21,391 bases of DNA from UBA2144 sp043819035 (GTDB lineage: Bacteria; Patescibacteriota; Gracilibacteria; Peribacterales; Peribacteraceae): contig JBDRFD010000021.1 of the NCBI GenBank assembly GCA_043819035.1, positions 1 through 21,391 on the forward strand, read 5' to 3'. Numbering within the stretch: the stretch's first letter is position 1; every line of letters begins with the position of its first letter. Below are positions 1-7,581 of the stretch, one piece after another. The position numbers and the translations under genes were made by a program. Below the pieces are notes generated by a model, which was not told the DNA's origin, did no database searches, and saw only the letters and a list, made by a program, of their open reading frames with translations.

Positions 1-43
1 TCTTGTCGTAGGCGATGGAGAGAAATGAGGCTTGGGCAGACAT
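1..43 (-). CDS. possible 5' end of an unidentified gene cut by the window edge
   Basis: Reading leftwards from an ATG at 43-41 gives MSAQASFLSIAYDK with no stop before the edge. The frame stays open upstream to a TAG at 109-107, so a GTG at 76-74 is another possible start. I see no Shine-Dalgarno sequence. It lies downstream of rpsJ on the same strand, where ribosomal protein L3 would be expected in a classical S10 operon, but these 14 residues do not resemble the start of L3. Too little is visible to name it. Confidence 0.25.
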   Translation of the reverse strand, partial: MSAQASFLSIAYDK

Positions 44-137
44 GAGAAGATTGGGAATGTGGCTAAGAGATGCCACAATCCTACCATTTTCACACTCAAA
101 ATGGAACTACATGTGAGTGGTGTTTTTCAGAGGTTCC

Positions 138-174
138 TTAGCTAATTAGCTAATTGCTAACAAGCTAATTGCTA
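138..174. repeat. short AT-rich repeat just after rpsJ stop
   Basis: Three copies of an AGCTAATT(A/G) motif lie in 37 bases ending one base from the rpsJ stop codon. The motif is itself nearly palindromic. It is one of several cases here where a repeat begins at the end of a gene. The rest of 44-175 shows only a weak hairpin (CACTCA at 93-98 with TGAGTG at 114-119). Confidence 0.5.
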
Positions 175-175
175 T

Positions 176-796
176 TTACCCCATCTTAATCTCTATATCC
201 ACTCCGCTTGGAAGACTCAAATTCTGCAGGCTTTCGATTGTCTTAAACGTAGTTTCAGTCAGATCGATCAATCGCCTATGCGTACGCATTTCGTACTGGT
301 CACGTGAATCTTTGTGAACAAAAGTGGACTTATTAACAGTGAACTTGCGGAACTTGGTAGGGAGAGGGACCGGTCCATGGATCACAGCACCGCTGCGCTC
401 CGCAGTATCGACGATTTTTGATGTCGCTTCATCGAGGACTACATGATCGAATGCACTCAAGCGAATGCGGATTGAGGGAACCGGTTGGTCTGCCTTCTTG
501 GAATCTTTCTTGGATTTGGATGCATCACTAACCGACTGAGCGACCTCTGCGGTTGTTTTTAGATCTTTCTTTGGTACGGCCTGCTTAGCTGTCTTTTTAT
601 CCCGTACCCGAGCTGTTCGCTCCGCACTTCTAGGCCCCGAACCGGAGCTTTTCCTAAGTGGGTGAGTAGTGGTAGTGGTAGTGGTGGTTCGTGGTTTCTT
701 CGGAGCCGCTTTCTTAGGAGCGGATTTTTTAGGAGAAGCTGCTTTTTTATCCCGCACAGGAGCGGAGCGACTGGTGCGGGGTTTGGCAGGGGGCAT
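176..796 (-). CDS. rpsJ: 30S ribosomal protein S10 with long basic N-terminal extension
   Basis: The last ~99 residues are a complete S10 domain (starts IRIRLSAFDHVVLDEAT, then GPVPLPTKFRKFTVNKS, ends VDIEIKMG). S10 is a small-subunit head protein and, in well-studied bacteria, also the NusE antitermination factor. Residues 1-107 are an extra Lys/Ala/Pro/Thr-rich tail with repeated KK-xAP-KK segments and an eight-Thr run, much like histone H1 or other low-complexity RNA-binding tails. Ordinary S10 is about 100 residues, so the gene is doubled in length. The ATG at 796 was chosen because the basic tail begins there; a GTG at 859 would add 21 non-basic residues and would overlap the tuf TAG as TAGTG. 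A GGAGAGG lies about 40 bases before the ATG, too far for a normal Shine-Dalgarno. It is probably cotranscribed with tuf. Confidence 0.9.
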   Translation of the reverse strand: MPPAKPRTSRSAPVRDKKAASPKKSAPKKAAPKKPRTTTTTTTTHPLRKSSGSGPRSAERTARVRDKKTAKQAVPKKDLKTTAEVAQSVSDASKSKKDSKKADQPVPSIRIRLSAFDHVVLDEATSKIVDTAERSGAVIHGPVPLPTKFRKFTVNKSTFVHKDSRDQYEMRTHRRLIDLTETTFKTIESLQNLSLPSGVDIEIKMG

Positions 797-858
797 AGAC
801 GGAATGGAGAAAGAACAAGGCGGGAGGAAAGGACGAATGTCCTCTCCAATTGATCTCA

Positions 859-2040
859 CTATTCAAGAATCTTGGTCACAACACCGGCACCCACCGTACG
901 ACCACCTTCGCGAATAGCGAAGCGTGTGCCTTCATCAAGGGCGATAGGAGATCCGAGAGTAACAGTGAACTTCACGTTGTCTCCTGGCATTACCATCTCG
1001 ACATTGTCCGGAAGTTCAACTGAACCCGTTACGTCTGTTGTCCGAATGTAGAATTGCGGCTTATACCCCTTGAAGAATGGCGTGTGGCGTCCGCCTTCAT
1101 CTTTGGTGAGAACATACACTTCGGATTCAAACTTCGTATGAGGAGTGATTGAGCCCGGCTTGGCGATTACCTGCCCACGCTCAATTTCTTCGCGCTCCAC
1201 TCCACGCAAGAGGAGTCCGACGTTATCTCCGGCAATTCCCTCGTCGAGGAGTTTGTGAAACATCTCAACACCTGTAACCACAACTTTGCGTGTTGGCCTG
1301 ATTCCGACGATTTCCACTTCTTCGTTCACTACTACCTTTCCCTGATCGATACGACCGGTGGCAACGGTTCCACGCCCCTTGATGGAGAAGATGTCCTCCA
1401 CAGACATGAGGAATGGCTTGTCGATCTCGCGCTTTGGTTCAGGAATATATGTGTCGAGTGTATCGAGGAGCTCTTTGATTTTACCGATATGCTCTTTGTC
1501 ACCCTCAAGTGCCTTTAGGGCGGATCCTCTGATTATAGGAGTATCGTCACCGGGAAATTCATATTTATTGAGCAGTTCGCGGATTTCCACTTCCACAAGT
1601 TCGATAAGTTCGGGATCTGTAACCATGTCGATCTTGTTAAGGAAGACAACAATGTGAGGAACGTTTACCTGACGTGCGAGCAGGATGTGCTCACGTGTCT
1701 GTGGCATCGGGCCATCGGCAGCGGACACAACGAGAATTGCCGCATCCATCTGGGCTGCACCTGTGATCATGTTCTTGACGTAGTCGGCATGCCCGGGACA
1801 GTCAACGTGTGCGTAGTGACGTTTATCACTCTCGTACTCTACGTGAGCTGTGGCAATAGTTATACCGCGCTCGCGCTCTTCCGGAGCGTTGTCGATAGCG
1901 TTGAAGTCTTTCTTCTCCCCCTCGGGCGAGAAGTTTAGCGATAGAGCTGCGGTAAGTGTAGTTTTGCCGTGGTCGACGTGACCAATTGTACCGACATTGA
2001 TATGCAGCTTGGAACGGTCAAATTTCTTAGCGTCTGCCAT
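859..2040 (-). CDS. tuf: elongation factor Tu
   Basis: A 393-residue translational GTPase that delivers aminoacyl-tRNA to the ribosome; full family length. Visible motifs: G1 GHVDHGKT at residues 20-27, the switch I/G2 segment RERGITIATAHVEYE, G3 DCPGHADY, G4 NKID and G5 GSALKAL, followed by the two beta-barrel domains ending GRTVGAGVVTKILE. The start is MADAKKFDRSKLHINVGTIGH, which matches the family; the frame remains open 16 codons further but that part is non-conserved. Order tuf-rpsJ is the usual str/S10 junction, but fusA and rpsG are not upstream: the next gene upstream is an unrelated membrane protein and tuf has its own promoter. Confidence 0.98.
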   Translation of the reverse strand: MADAKKFDRSKLHINVGTIGHVDHGKTTLTAALSLNFSPEGEKKDFNAIDNAPEERERGITIATAHVEYESDKRHYAHVDCPGHADYVKNMITGAAQMDAAILVVSAADGPMPQTREHILLARQVNVPHIVVFLNKIDMVTDPELIELVEVEIRELLNKYEFPGDDTPIIRGSALKALEGDKEHIGKIKELLDTLDTYIPEPKREIDKPFLMSVEDIFSIKGRGTVATGRIDQGKVVVNEEVEIVGIRPTRKVVVTGVEMFHKLLDEGIAGDNVGLLLRGVEREEIERGQVIAKPGSITPHTKFESEVYVLTKDEGGRHTPFFKGYKPQFYIRTTDVTGSVELPDNVEMVMPGDNVKFTVTLGSPIALDEGTRFAIREGGRTVGAGVVTKILE

Positions 2041-2088
2041 ACTATGAGAGGGAAAAGAAAATAATGAAGATAAACGAAGTAAAATCAA

Positions 2089-2108
2089 AGAGGAGCTTAA
2101 ACTCCTCT
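2089..2108 (-). promoter_or_regulatory. stem-loop near 5' end of the tuf leader
   Basis: AGAGGAG (2089-2095) and CTCCTCT (2102-2108) form a perfect 7-bp stem with a 6-base loop. On the minus strand it is followed by TTGATTTT. Given the promoter at 2118-2146, transcription should start about base 2111, so the hairpin would sit almost at the 5' end of the tuf mRNA, about 48 bases before the ATG. It could stabilise the transcript, attenuate it, or hide an AGGAG. Its role is inference. Confidence 0.5.
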
Positions 2109-2117
2109 AGCCGCGAA

Positions 2118-2146
2118 AGTCTACGGAGAAAGGGAGAAAGAGTCAA
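2118..2146 (-). promoter_or_regulatory. sigma-70-type promoter of tuf-rpsJ
   Basis: On the minus strand: TTGACT (-35, 2146-2141), exactly 17 bases, TAGACT (-10, 2123-2118). The predicted start is near 2111, giving a leader of about 70 bases. The rest of 2147-2254 shows nothing else convincing, including no clear terminator for the gene upstream. Confidence 0.65.
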
Positions 2147-2254
2147 CAATTCCCGTATAAAATCCGTGCTTTCTTTCTGTACCAATTATTCATAAAACAT
2201 GCCTTATGCCTGTAACTCATCGATTTTTCGGTCTGATTCGTTCGATATAATTAA

Positions 2255-3217
2255 TTACAATGTTTTTGGCGGTTCTTCTGCAAGCTGAGTTCCGTCAGCA
2301 GGAGGCTCAGAAGCCCGCTTAAGTGGTTCAGATATCGTTGGCTCCGGCTGATTGGGAGGCTTAGGGGGCAGTGGGAATTGCTCTTCAGTAACAACATTTG
2401 CAGGAATGACGATTTCCGGTTTTTTATCAGTTGGTATTTCTTTGTTAGCCACTTCTGCTTCCAGCGTAGAGAGTGCTTGCTTTAGGCGATCCGATTGATC
2501 CAGGGGTGGGAGCTGGCCTGTTCCTTCATTGCTTGGTTCCTGAGGAATCTTCTTTCCTTTCTTTCTCTTCATGAGCCAAATGGCAACAAACAATGTTAAG
2601 AGAACTGCAATTACTCCTACGGCAATCGGGACAATCGGCAGCTCATTGAGTTGAGCTGCGAAGTGTGTGGACCCATTTTCTCCATTCTCCGGTTGTGTTT
2701 CATCCGGTACCGCCGATCCATCGTCTGCGGGAGCAGATGTATCCTCAGGGTGAATAATAGTGTCGTCAGTTTCTGTTTCCAGTTCAGGGTCTATAACGGC
2801 AGGTTCCAGATCCAGAGGATCCTCTTCCGGTTCAGTGCTTTTAGGAGGTCCAACTTCCACCACTTTTCCATTGCGGTAGAAAATGGGGGCAGGAGCTTCT
2901 GGCTGTATCTGATCTTCTGCAATAGGCAAAGGAGTCGTATCAATATCATTTTCATTTGCAGGCACGGTTGGATCGATACCGGTATCTGTATCCGGTGGGG
3001 AAGCTATGGATCCTGTATCTGTATCTTCCGGAGTGATATCACCAAGACCATCAAAGAGATCATCGATAGAATCGTCTGCATCAAGTTCATCAGCAAAAGG
3101 TTCATTAGTGATTTGTCCAAGAGTTGTATATCGTCCATGATCTATGTTTGTGCTTACAAAAAGCGAAAGGCATATGGACGCAAAGAGAACCGATGAGGCA
3201 ATGAGGGAGCGTTTCAT
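2255..3217 (-). CDS. single-pass membrane protein with acidic Pro/Thr-rich ectodomain
   Basis: A 320-residue protein I cannot assign to a named family. Residues 1-25 form a signal peptide (MKRSLIASSVLFASICLSLFV). Residues about 30-190 are rich in Asp, Glu, Pro and Thr with near-repeated DTDTG and PEDT motifs, and look unstructured. A hydrophobic segment at about 192-215 (IVPIAVGVIAVLLTLFVAIW) is followed by the stop-transfer cluster KRKKGKK. The remaining ~100 residues are a Pro/Glu-rich cytoplasmic tail. This predicts an acidic outside, one membrane pass and a disordered inside. It lies between rny and tuf on the same strand but has its own promoter. The start is fixed by the ATG directly before the signal peptide. 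Confidence 0.8.
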   Translation of the reverse strand: MKRSLIASSVLFASICLSLFVSTNIDHGRYTTLGQITNEPFADELDADDSIDDLFDGLGDITPEDTDTGSIASPPDTDTGIDPTVPANENDIDTTPLPIAEDQIQPEAPAPIFYRNGKVVEVGPPKSTEPEEDPLDLEPAVIDPELETETDDTIIHPEDTSAPADDGSAVPDETQPENGENGSTHFAAQLNELPIVPIAVGVIAVLLTLFVAIWLMKRKKGKKIPQEPSNEGTGQLPPLDQSDRLKQALSTLEAEVANKEIPTDKKPEIVIPANVVTEEQFPLPPKPPNQPEPTISEPLKRASEPPADGTQLAEEPPKTL

Positions 3218-3239
3218 GTGTATTATATGTTCTATATAT

Positions 3240-3268
3240 ATTATACATCAAATATGCTTGTTATGCAA
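3240..3268 (-). promoter_or_regulatory. promoter of the acidic membrane protein gene
   Basis: Minus strand: TTGCAT (-35, 3268-3263), 17 bases, TATAAT (-10, 3245-3240). Transcription would begin about 15 bases before the ATG at 3217. A second TATAAT lies four bases before the ATG, too close to serve that start. No Shine-Dalgarno sequence is present. Confidence 0.65.
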
Positions 3269-3291
3269 TATATGCTAAATAACGGCGTTGA

Positions 3292-3328
3292 CGCAGTAGA
3301 GACGTGCCGTTGGCACGTCTCTACTGCG
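3292..3328. repeat. REP-like 17-bp perfect hairpin overlapping the rny stop
   Basis: Arms 3292-3308 and 3312-3328 are perfectly complementary over 17 bp around a 3-base loop. The core GTAGAGACGTGCC is the type of palindrome associated with REP/RAYT families. The rny stop codon (3323-3321) lies inside the right arm. There is no U-run on either side, so it is not a standard terminator, but it could block 3' exonucleases for rny mRNA. Confidence 0.85.
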
Positions 3329-4892
3329 CGCTTTCCTCCACCCTCCGCTCGCGGATAACGTTGACTTTAATCACACCCGGGTACGTCAACTCATCCTCAA
3401 TTTTCTTTGCTATGTTCTTGGCCAATTCTGCCTGCTTAAGGTCGTCGATTTTATTCGTATCAACATACACTCGAATTTCGCGCCCAGCAGAAATGGCAAA
3501 TGCTCGCTGCACTCCTTCGAAGCCCTTCGCGATATTTTCAAGGTCTTTGAGCCGCTTAAGGTACGACTCAAATGATTCACGGCGTGCACCGGGGCGAGCA
3601 CCGGAAACCGCGTCAGCAGCAGCGACAATGAATGCTTCCGGAGATTCAATCGGAATATCTTCGTGGTGTGATGCGACACAGTGAATCACTTCGGGACGGA
3701 TTTTGAATCGTTTACATATCTCCACACCGATATCCACATGGGTTCCTGCCACTTCATGGTCGAGAGCCTTGCCGATGTCATGGAGCAAGCATGCCTCCAC
3801 AACTATGCGCGGGTCTGCCCCGATTTCTTCAGCCAGCATGCGCCCCAGATTCGCCATCTCCACGGAGTGTTTGAGAATGTTTTGCCCGTAACTTGTGCGG
3901 AACCTCAAGCGCCCGATAATTTTTAGTAGGTCTTGCGGAAATCCGGTAATACCCAGTTCTTCCGTCGCACGTTTTCCAAATTCCAGCATCATCTTGCCCA
4001 CTTGCTCCTTCATCTTTTCCACAACTTCCTCAATGCGTGCGGGCTGGATGCGCCCGTCTTTTAAAAGTTTCTCCATTGCGAGCTTAGCCACATATCGTCT
4101 GGCAAGATCAAAACCGGAAATAACAATCGCACCGGGAGTATCATCAATAATAATATCCACCCCCGTCGATTGTTCGAACGCAATGATGTTGCGGCCTTCT
4201 TTTCCGATAATCTTGCCTTTTACATCATCAGAAGGAAGCTGAACAATAGTTGATGTCGATTCGGTTGCCACTTCGGAGGCATAGCGCTGAATGGCTTCAG
4301 AGAGAAGTTGTTTGGCTTCCTCTTCCACTTCTCCTTCCATGCCTTCTTTGAGTTGTTTGATGTTTGATGCAAAGTGTTGCGAGTATTCGGTTTTAAGTTC
4401 CTCCCAGAGCAGCTGCTTGGCTTGCTCTTCGGATAGCTTTGCTACGCGCTCGAGGGCTTCGCGGTGTTTAACGCTCGCTTCCGATAGCTCGATTTTCAAT
4501 TTCTTCACTACCTCTTGTTGCGCTTCCAGTGCGGAGTGTTGCTGGTCGATTCCTTTTGCTTTTTCTTCCAGTCCGCGCTCTTTTTCTTCCAGGCGCGCCT
4601 GTTCTTTTTCCAACTTGCCTTCCAGTTCTGCTGCCCGCAATTTTGCTTCACTGATAATTTCTTTTGCCGCAGCACGTGCTTCGGCCTCGGCAGCTTTCAC
4701 TTTGATTTCAGATTCGTTGATCTTGCTTTCCAGTTTTTGAAGCTCTTTCTCTTGTGTGTTGATCTCCGCACGAAGAGTTGCGCTCATTCGTTTTCCTTTA
4801 GAGAACCAGAACCATCCTGTAAGGAGTCCTAAAAATAATCCTCCAAGCAATGCAAGGAATACAATGACATAAAACGTTATGATGTTATCCAT
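3321..4892 (-). CDS. rny: ribonuclease Y
   Basis: A 523-residue membrane-anchored endoribonuclease that starts mRNA decay, at the usual family length. In order: an N-terminal transmembrane helix (residues 4-30, IITFYVIVFLALLGG); a long charged coiled coil (to about 190); a KH RNA-binding domain (about 215-280) with the GxxG-type loop IIGKEGRN near 226; and an HD hydrolase domain with LLHDIGKALDHE near 367 and the second metal-binding histidines in SHHEDIP. The C-terminal domain ends NVIRERRVEESAQ. The start follows from the anchor helix. The last residues and TAG stop are made by the REP-like hairpin. A leader hairpin lies just before the ATG. No neighbour belongs to a known degradosome. Confidence 0.97.
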   Translation of the reverse strand: MDNIITFYVIVFLALLGGLFLGLLTGWFWFSKGKRMSATLRAEINTQEKELQKLESKINESEIKVKAAEAEARAAAKEIISEAKLRAAELEGKLEKEQARLEEKERGLEEKAKGIDQQHSALEAQQEVVKKLKIELSEASVKHREALERVAKLSEEQAKQLLWEELKTEYSQHFASNIKQLKEGMEGEVEEEAKQLLSEAIQRYASEVATESTSTIVQLPSDDVKGKIIGKEGRNIIAFEQSTGVDIIIDDTPGAIVISGFDLARRYVAKLAMEKLLKDGRIQPARIEEVVEKMKEQVGKMMLEFGKRATEELGITGFPQDLLKIIGRLRFRTSYGQNILKHSVEMANLGRMLAEEIGADPRIVVEACLLHDIGKALDHEVAGTHVDIGVEICKRFKIRPEVIHCVASHHEDIPIESPEAFIVAAADAVSGARPGARRESFESYLKRLKDLENIAKGFEGVQRAFAISAGREIRVYVDTNKIDDLKQAELAKNIAKKIEDELTYPGVIKVNVIRERRVEESAQ

Positions 4893-4902
4893 GAAGATTT
4901 GG

Positions 4903-4930
4903 GGCAGAAGTCAAAAAAAATTCTTCTGCC
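4903..4930 (-). promoter_or_regulatory. stem-loop directly before the rny start
   Basis: GGCAGAAG (4903-4910) pairs perfectly with CTTCTGCC (4923-4930). On the rny strand the 12-base loop contains eight U's, and the stem ends ten bases before the ATG. RNase Y cuts AU-rich single-stranded RNA, so this loop is a plausible self-cleavage site; that is an inference. Confidence 0.5.
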
Positions 4931-5192
4931 ACTCTCTCGTGTCAGCACTTAACACTTCGTTCCATCAGAATTAATTCTTGGAAGCGATGGAAGCTTAAGT
5001 AAAAGGTGTCAGTGGGAAAAGTCATGAGGCTATCTAGCGGTTGGAAGCTTTCTAGAGAGAGTGTGAAGAACTCTGAATGTAGTATATAGGGGATTTGGCC
5101 AAGATGCGAGTGGTATGGGAATGGCTCTAATGAGCCAAAAAGACGAATGACAGCGACAAAGAGAACTTTACAATTGAGGTATTTATTTTCAG
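4931..5192 (+). ncRNA. candidate structured small RNA upstream of a terminator
   Basis: This 260-base stretch holds no credible protein gene, yet it ends in a strong plus-strand terminator (5193-5225), so a plus-strand transcript is expected. Nested helices can be seen: ACTTAA/TTAAGT (4947-4952 with 4995-5000), TTCCATC/GATGGAA (4960-4966 with 4986-4992) and AGAAT/ATTCT (4967-4971 with 4974-4978). A separate hairpin TGGCTC-TAAT-GAGCCA lies at 5122-5137. I checked for signatures of tmRNA, SRP RNA and RNase P RNA and did not find them. The 5' end is not defined. Parts could instead belong to the rny leader on the other strand. Confidence 0.3.
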
Positions 5193-5225
5193 AAGACGTT
5201 CTATGGGGTCATGGAACGTCTTTTT
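5193..5225 (+). terminator. Rho-independent terminator, plus strand
   Basis: AAGACGTTC (5193-5201) pairs with GAACGTCTT (5214-5222). The stem extends inwards through one G-U pair and three more pairs, about 13 bp, to a GGGT loop. The stem runs into TTTTT at 5221-5225. The other strand lacks a U-run, so it acts on plus-strand transcripts entering from the left. Confidence 0.8.
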
Positions 5226-5319
5226 CCTTTATTCAAAGCGGAAAACTACGAGAGTACAAAAGTATTTTATCAGCAGGATATACCAAGAGAGTCAACGCTC
5301 TGATTTCATAGATTACTTT

Positions 5320-7581
5320 ATGGCTCATTCGAGTACTCTTCGTTTGGCCGTGCTTGCCGTCCTGACCCTCCTGGCAGGGCTTCTGTTGCCCGGGAAAACC
5401 TTTGTCCAAGAGGTAATACAAAGCGGGCAACAAGTGGTTATCAACGAACTCATGTGGATGGGGTCGGATATTAGCACTGCGGACGAGTGGATTGAGTTAG
5501 CCAATAATACTTCCGAGGAGGTTTCACTCAACGGATGGTCATTGAATTATTTGAAAAGCGGAGAAGAAGCGGTGATGATTGGATTCGAAGATGTTTCTAT
5601 TCAGCCCGATGGGTTTTTCGTTATCAGCAATTACAGCAGTTCACAATCGAGGTTGGAAAGTGACCCCGATCTTGTGTTGAGTGCAGTGAGCCTTCCAAAC
5701 ACACAATTGCTTCTCAGGCTGCGCAACGCAAGCGGTGCGATTGTCGATGAGGTTGATGATGGAAGCGGTGCGCCATTCGCAGGAGAGAATCCATCGGGGA
5801 CCGGAGCGAAGGCGAGTATGGAGAGGATTGATATGCTTGCATCAGGAACCGATGAGTCGAATTGGAGAAGCGCAACAGATTCGGTTGGGTTTGATGAAGG
5901 AGCTGAGATTTTTGGGACGCCGGGATTTGAAAATAGTGCGTCAAATGATCAGGAGCAGGTGTCTCCACCTTTGGATGATGATGAAGGTGACGATTCTGGA
6001 AGTGGATCTATTGTTCCTGATGAACCTGATCCACCAAATGTTTTGATTACGGAAGTTCTCGCCAATCCCATTGGACGGGATGATCAGGAGTGGATTGAGC
6101 TAATGAATTTTGGGACAGGAACAGTGAACTTGAATGGATGGTTGCTAAAGAAAAGAAGCAGCACATTTACGATTGCAAATGATTATCAACTGGAGCCCGG
6201 GCAAGCGATTGTATTTAGAAAAACTCAGACTGATATTTCACTTCGTAATCAGGGTGACACCATCGAGCTTTGGCACCAGTCGACACTTATGGATTCGTTG
6301 ACGTATGCAGAAACGGCAGAGGAAGTCAGCTACGGCCGCGATCCGGAGGACCTTCAAACACTCACAGCCTTCTGTATTCCAACGCCTGGAAGCAAAAATA
6401 CATTCAAGCAACTTGATCCAATCATCGTGATGCAATCGGGTGATGTGTGGGGCCGCGAAAAGCTTTCTGTGAATCTGATTGCGGAAGTAATGGAAGGATC
6501 TTTGAGTTCGGCTGAATGCAGGTGGGATTTTGCAGATGGTGAGCTGTATGACGGGTGCAATCCGCCGTCACATACATTTGAGGAACCTGGTCGCTATACG
6601 ATTGAGTTGCTGGTTGATACGTATTGTTCGATGGGACTTAAGGAAGAGTTGTTGGTGGAGGTGCTAGGGGAGAAAGAAGAAAAAGAGGAAAAAGAAGAAA
6701 AAGAGGAAGAGAAAGATACAGAGGTAATGAATGGAACACAGGAGAAAGCAACAATGTCCAATCAGGAGCAGCCGTCCTCGGCTGCGGTCCTTCCAGAAAA
6801 GACATGCATACCAACCGTTTCTTCCGGCGTAATCATTTCAGAAATCTTTCCGGTGCCTTCGGATGGTGAAGAATGGATTGAACTTCAAAATTTAACAGAC
6901 GAACACGTGCATCTTTGTGGATGGATACTCGATGATATTCAAAATGGGGGAAGCAAGCCGTGGATCATTAAGGAAGATTTCGACATCGCCCCCAATGGCT
7001 TCCTTGTGCTTACAAAAGACGAAACAGGTATCGCACTTAATAATGGCGGAGATGACGTGTGGCTTATTTCTCCTGATGGGTCTGTCGAAGTTGGAGTGAC
7101 GTATCCGAAAATCAAAAAAGATTTCTCCTATAGCTTGAGGAGTGGACTCGCTCGCCGTGGCGGGCAATATATTCGCCTGGTGGGTCTTGGCATGGACACA
7201 TCGGCGGGCGAGTCGACTTCTTTTTGTGTCACAGAGAAGGTGACGCCGGGGGAGAAGAATGTGTGTCCTGTGGAGTGGGAGAATACAGCTGAAGCGACGA
7301 TAGCCAAAGCTTCAGTCGAATCTCTTAAGACCACAGCAGTTAAATCTACTTCAGCTCTGAAAGTAAAATATGTGAATGTGTTGCAGGAATCTGCTGAAAT
7401 ATCAGAAGGATCTCAGACGCTGTCCGGAGTATTTGCGAGTTTTGAAATTGAAGAACCGTTATCAAAACAGGTCATCGACGAGAGGGGGCCGCCGGCAATT
7501 TCTATAGCTGAGGTCATTATGGTAATTGGTGGTGTGTGCACCTCGGGATTGTTGTTTGCATTCAAGGTATTAAAAGGATGA
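5320..7581 (+). CDS. secreted surface protein with three lamin-tail domains and a PKD-like domain
   Basis: A 753-residue exported protein. Domains in order: signal peptide (1-25, LAVLAVLTLLAGLLLPG); lamin-tail domain 1 from about 38 (VVINELMWMG...DEWIELANNT...LNGWSL); lamin-tail 2 from about 240 (VLITEVLANPIGRDDQEWIELMN); a PKD-like beta-sandwich at about 363-450 (CRWDFADG...HTFEEPGRYTI); a Glu/Lys tract at 451-466; lamin-tail 3 from about 504 (VIISEIFPVPSDGEEWIELQN); and a C-terminal transmembrane helix at about 727-750 with a Lys end. The bacterial LTD fold is found in cell-surface and nuclease-linked proteins; no catalytic domain is seen here, so an adhesive or structural surface role is inferred. 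An upstream in-frame ATG at 5203 lies inside the terminator, so the ATG before the signal peptide is used. Confidence 0.88.
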   Translation: MAHSSTLRLAVLAVLTLLAGLLLPGKTFVQEVIQSGQQVVINELMWMGSDISTADEWIELANNTSEEVSLNGWSLNYLKSGEEAVMIGFEDVSIQPDGFFVISNYSSSQSRLESDPDLVLSAVSLPNTQLLLRLRNASGAIVDEVDDGSGAPFAGENPSGTGAKASMERIDMLASGTDESNWRSATDSVGFDEGAEIFGTPGFENSASNDQEQVSPPLDDDEGDDSGSGSIVPDEPDPPNVLITEVLANPIGRDDQEWIELMNFGTGTVNLNGWLLKKRSSTFTIANDYQLEPGQAIVFRKTQTDISLRNQGDTIELWHQSTLMDSLTYAETAEEVSYGRDPEDLQTLTAFCIPTPGSKNTFKQLDPIIVMQSGDVWGREKLSVNLIAEVMEGSLSSAECRWDFADGELYDGCNPPSHTFEEPGRYTIELLVDTYCSMGLKEELLVEVLGEKEEKEEKEEKEEEKDTEVMNGTQEKATMSNQEQPSSAAVLPEKTCIPTVSSGVIISEIFPVPSDGEEWIELQNLTDEHVHLCGWILDDIQNGGSKPWIIKEDFDIAPNGFLVLTKDETGIALNNGGDDVWLISPDGSVEVGVTYPKIKKDFSYSLRSGLARRGGQYIRLVGLGMDTSAGESTSFCVTEKVTPGEKNVCPVEWENTAEATIAKASVESLKTTAVKSTSALKVKYVNVLQESAEISEGSQTLSGVFASFEIEEPLSKQVIDERGPPAISIAEVIMVIGGVCTSGLLFAFKVLKG

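Noticed and set aside
662..917. Plus-strand open frames opposite rpsJ and tuf
   Set aside because: They are Ser/Gly or Val runs created by the Thr-rich codons of the S10 tail on the other strand.
4931..5192. RNase P RNA, tmRNA or SRP RNA
   Set aside because: A GGGAAAAGTC resembles part of the RNase P core, but the other conserved segments are missing; tmRNA and SRP consensus words are also absent.
5203..5319. Upstream ATG that would extend the lamin-tail protein by 39 residues
   Set aside because: It lies within the terminator hairpin and would put 39 polar residues in front of a clear signal peptide.
6670..6716. Frameshift or coding break at the Glu/Lys tract of the lamin-tail protein
   Set aside because: The frame is intact and the third lamin-tail domain continues normally; it is a low-complexity linker.
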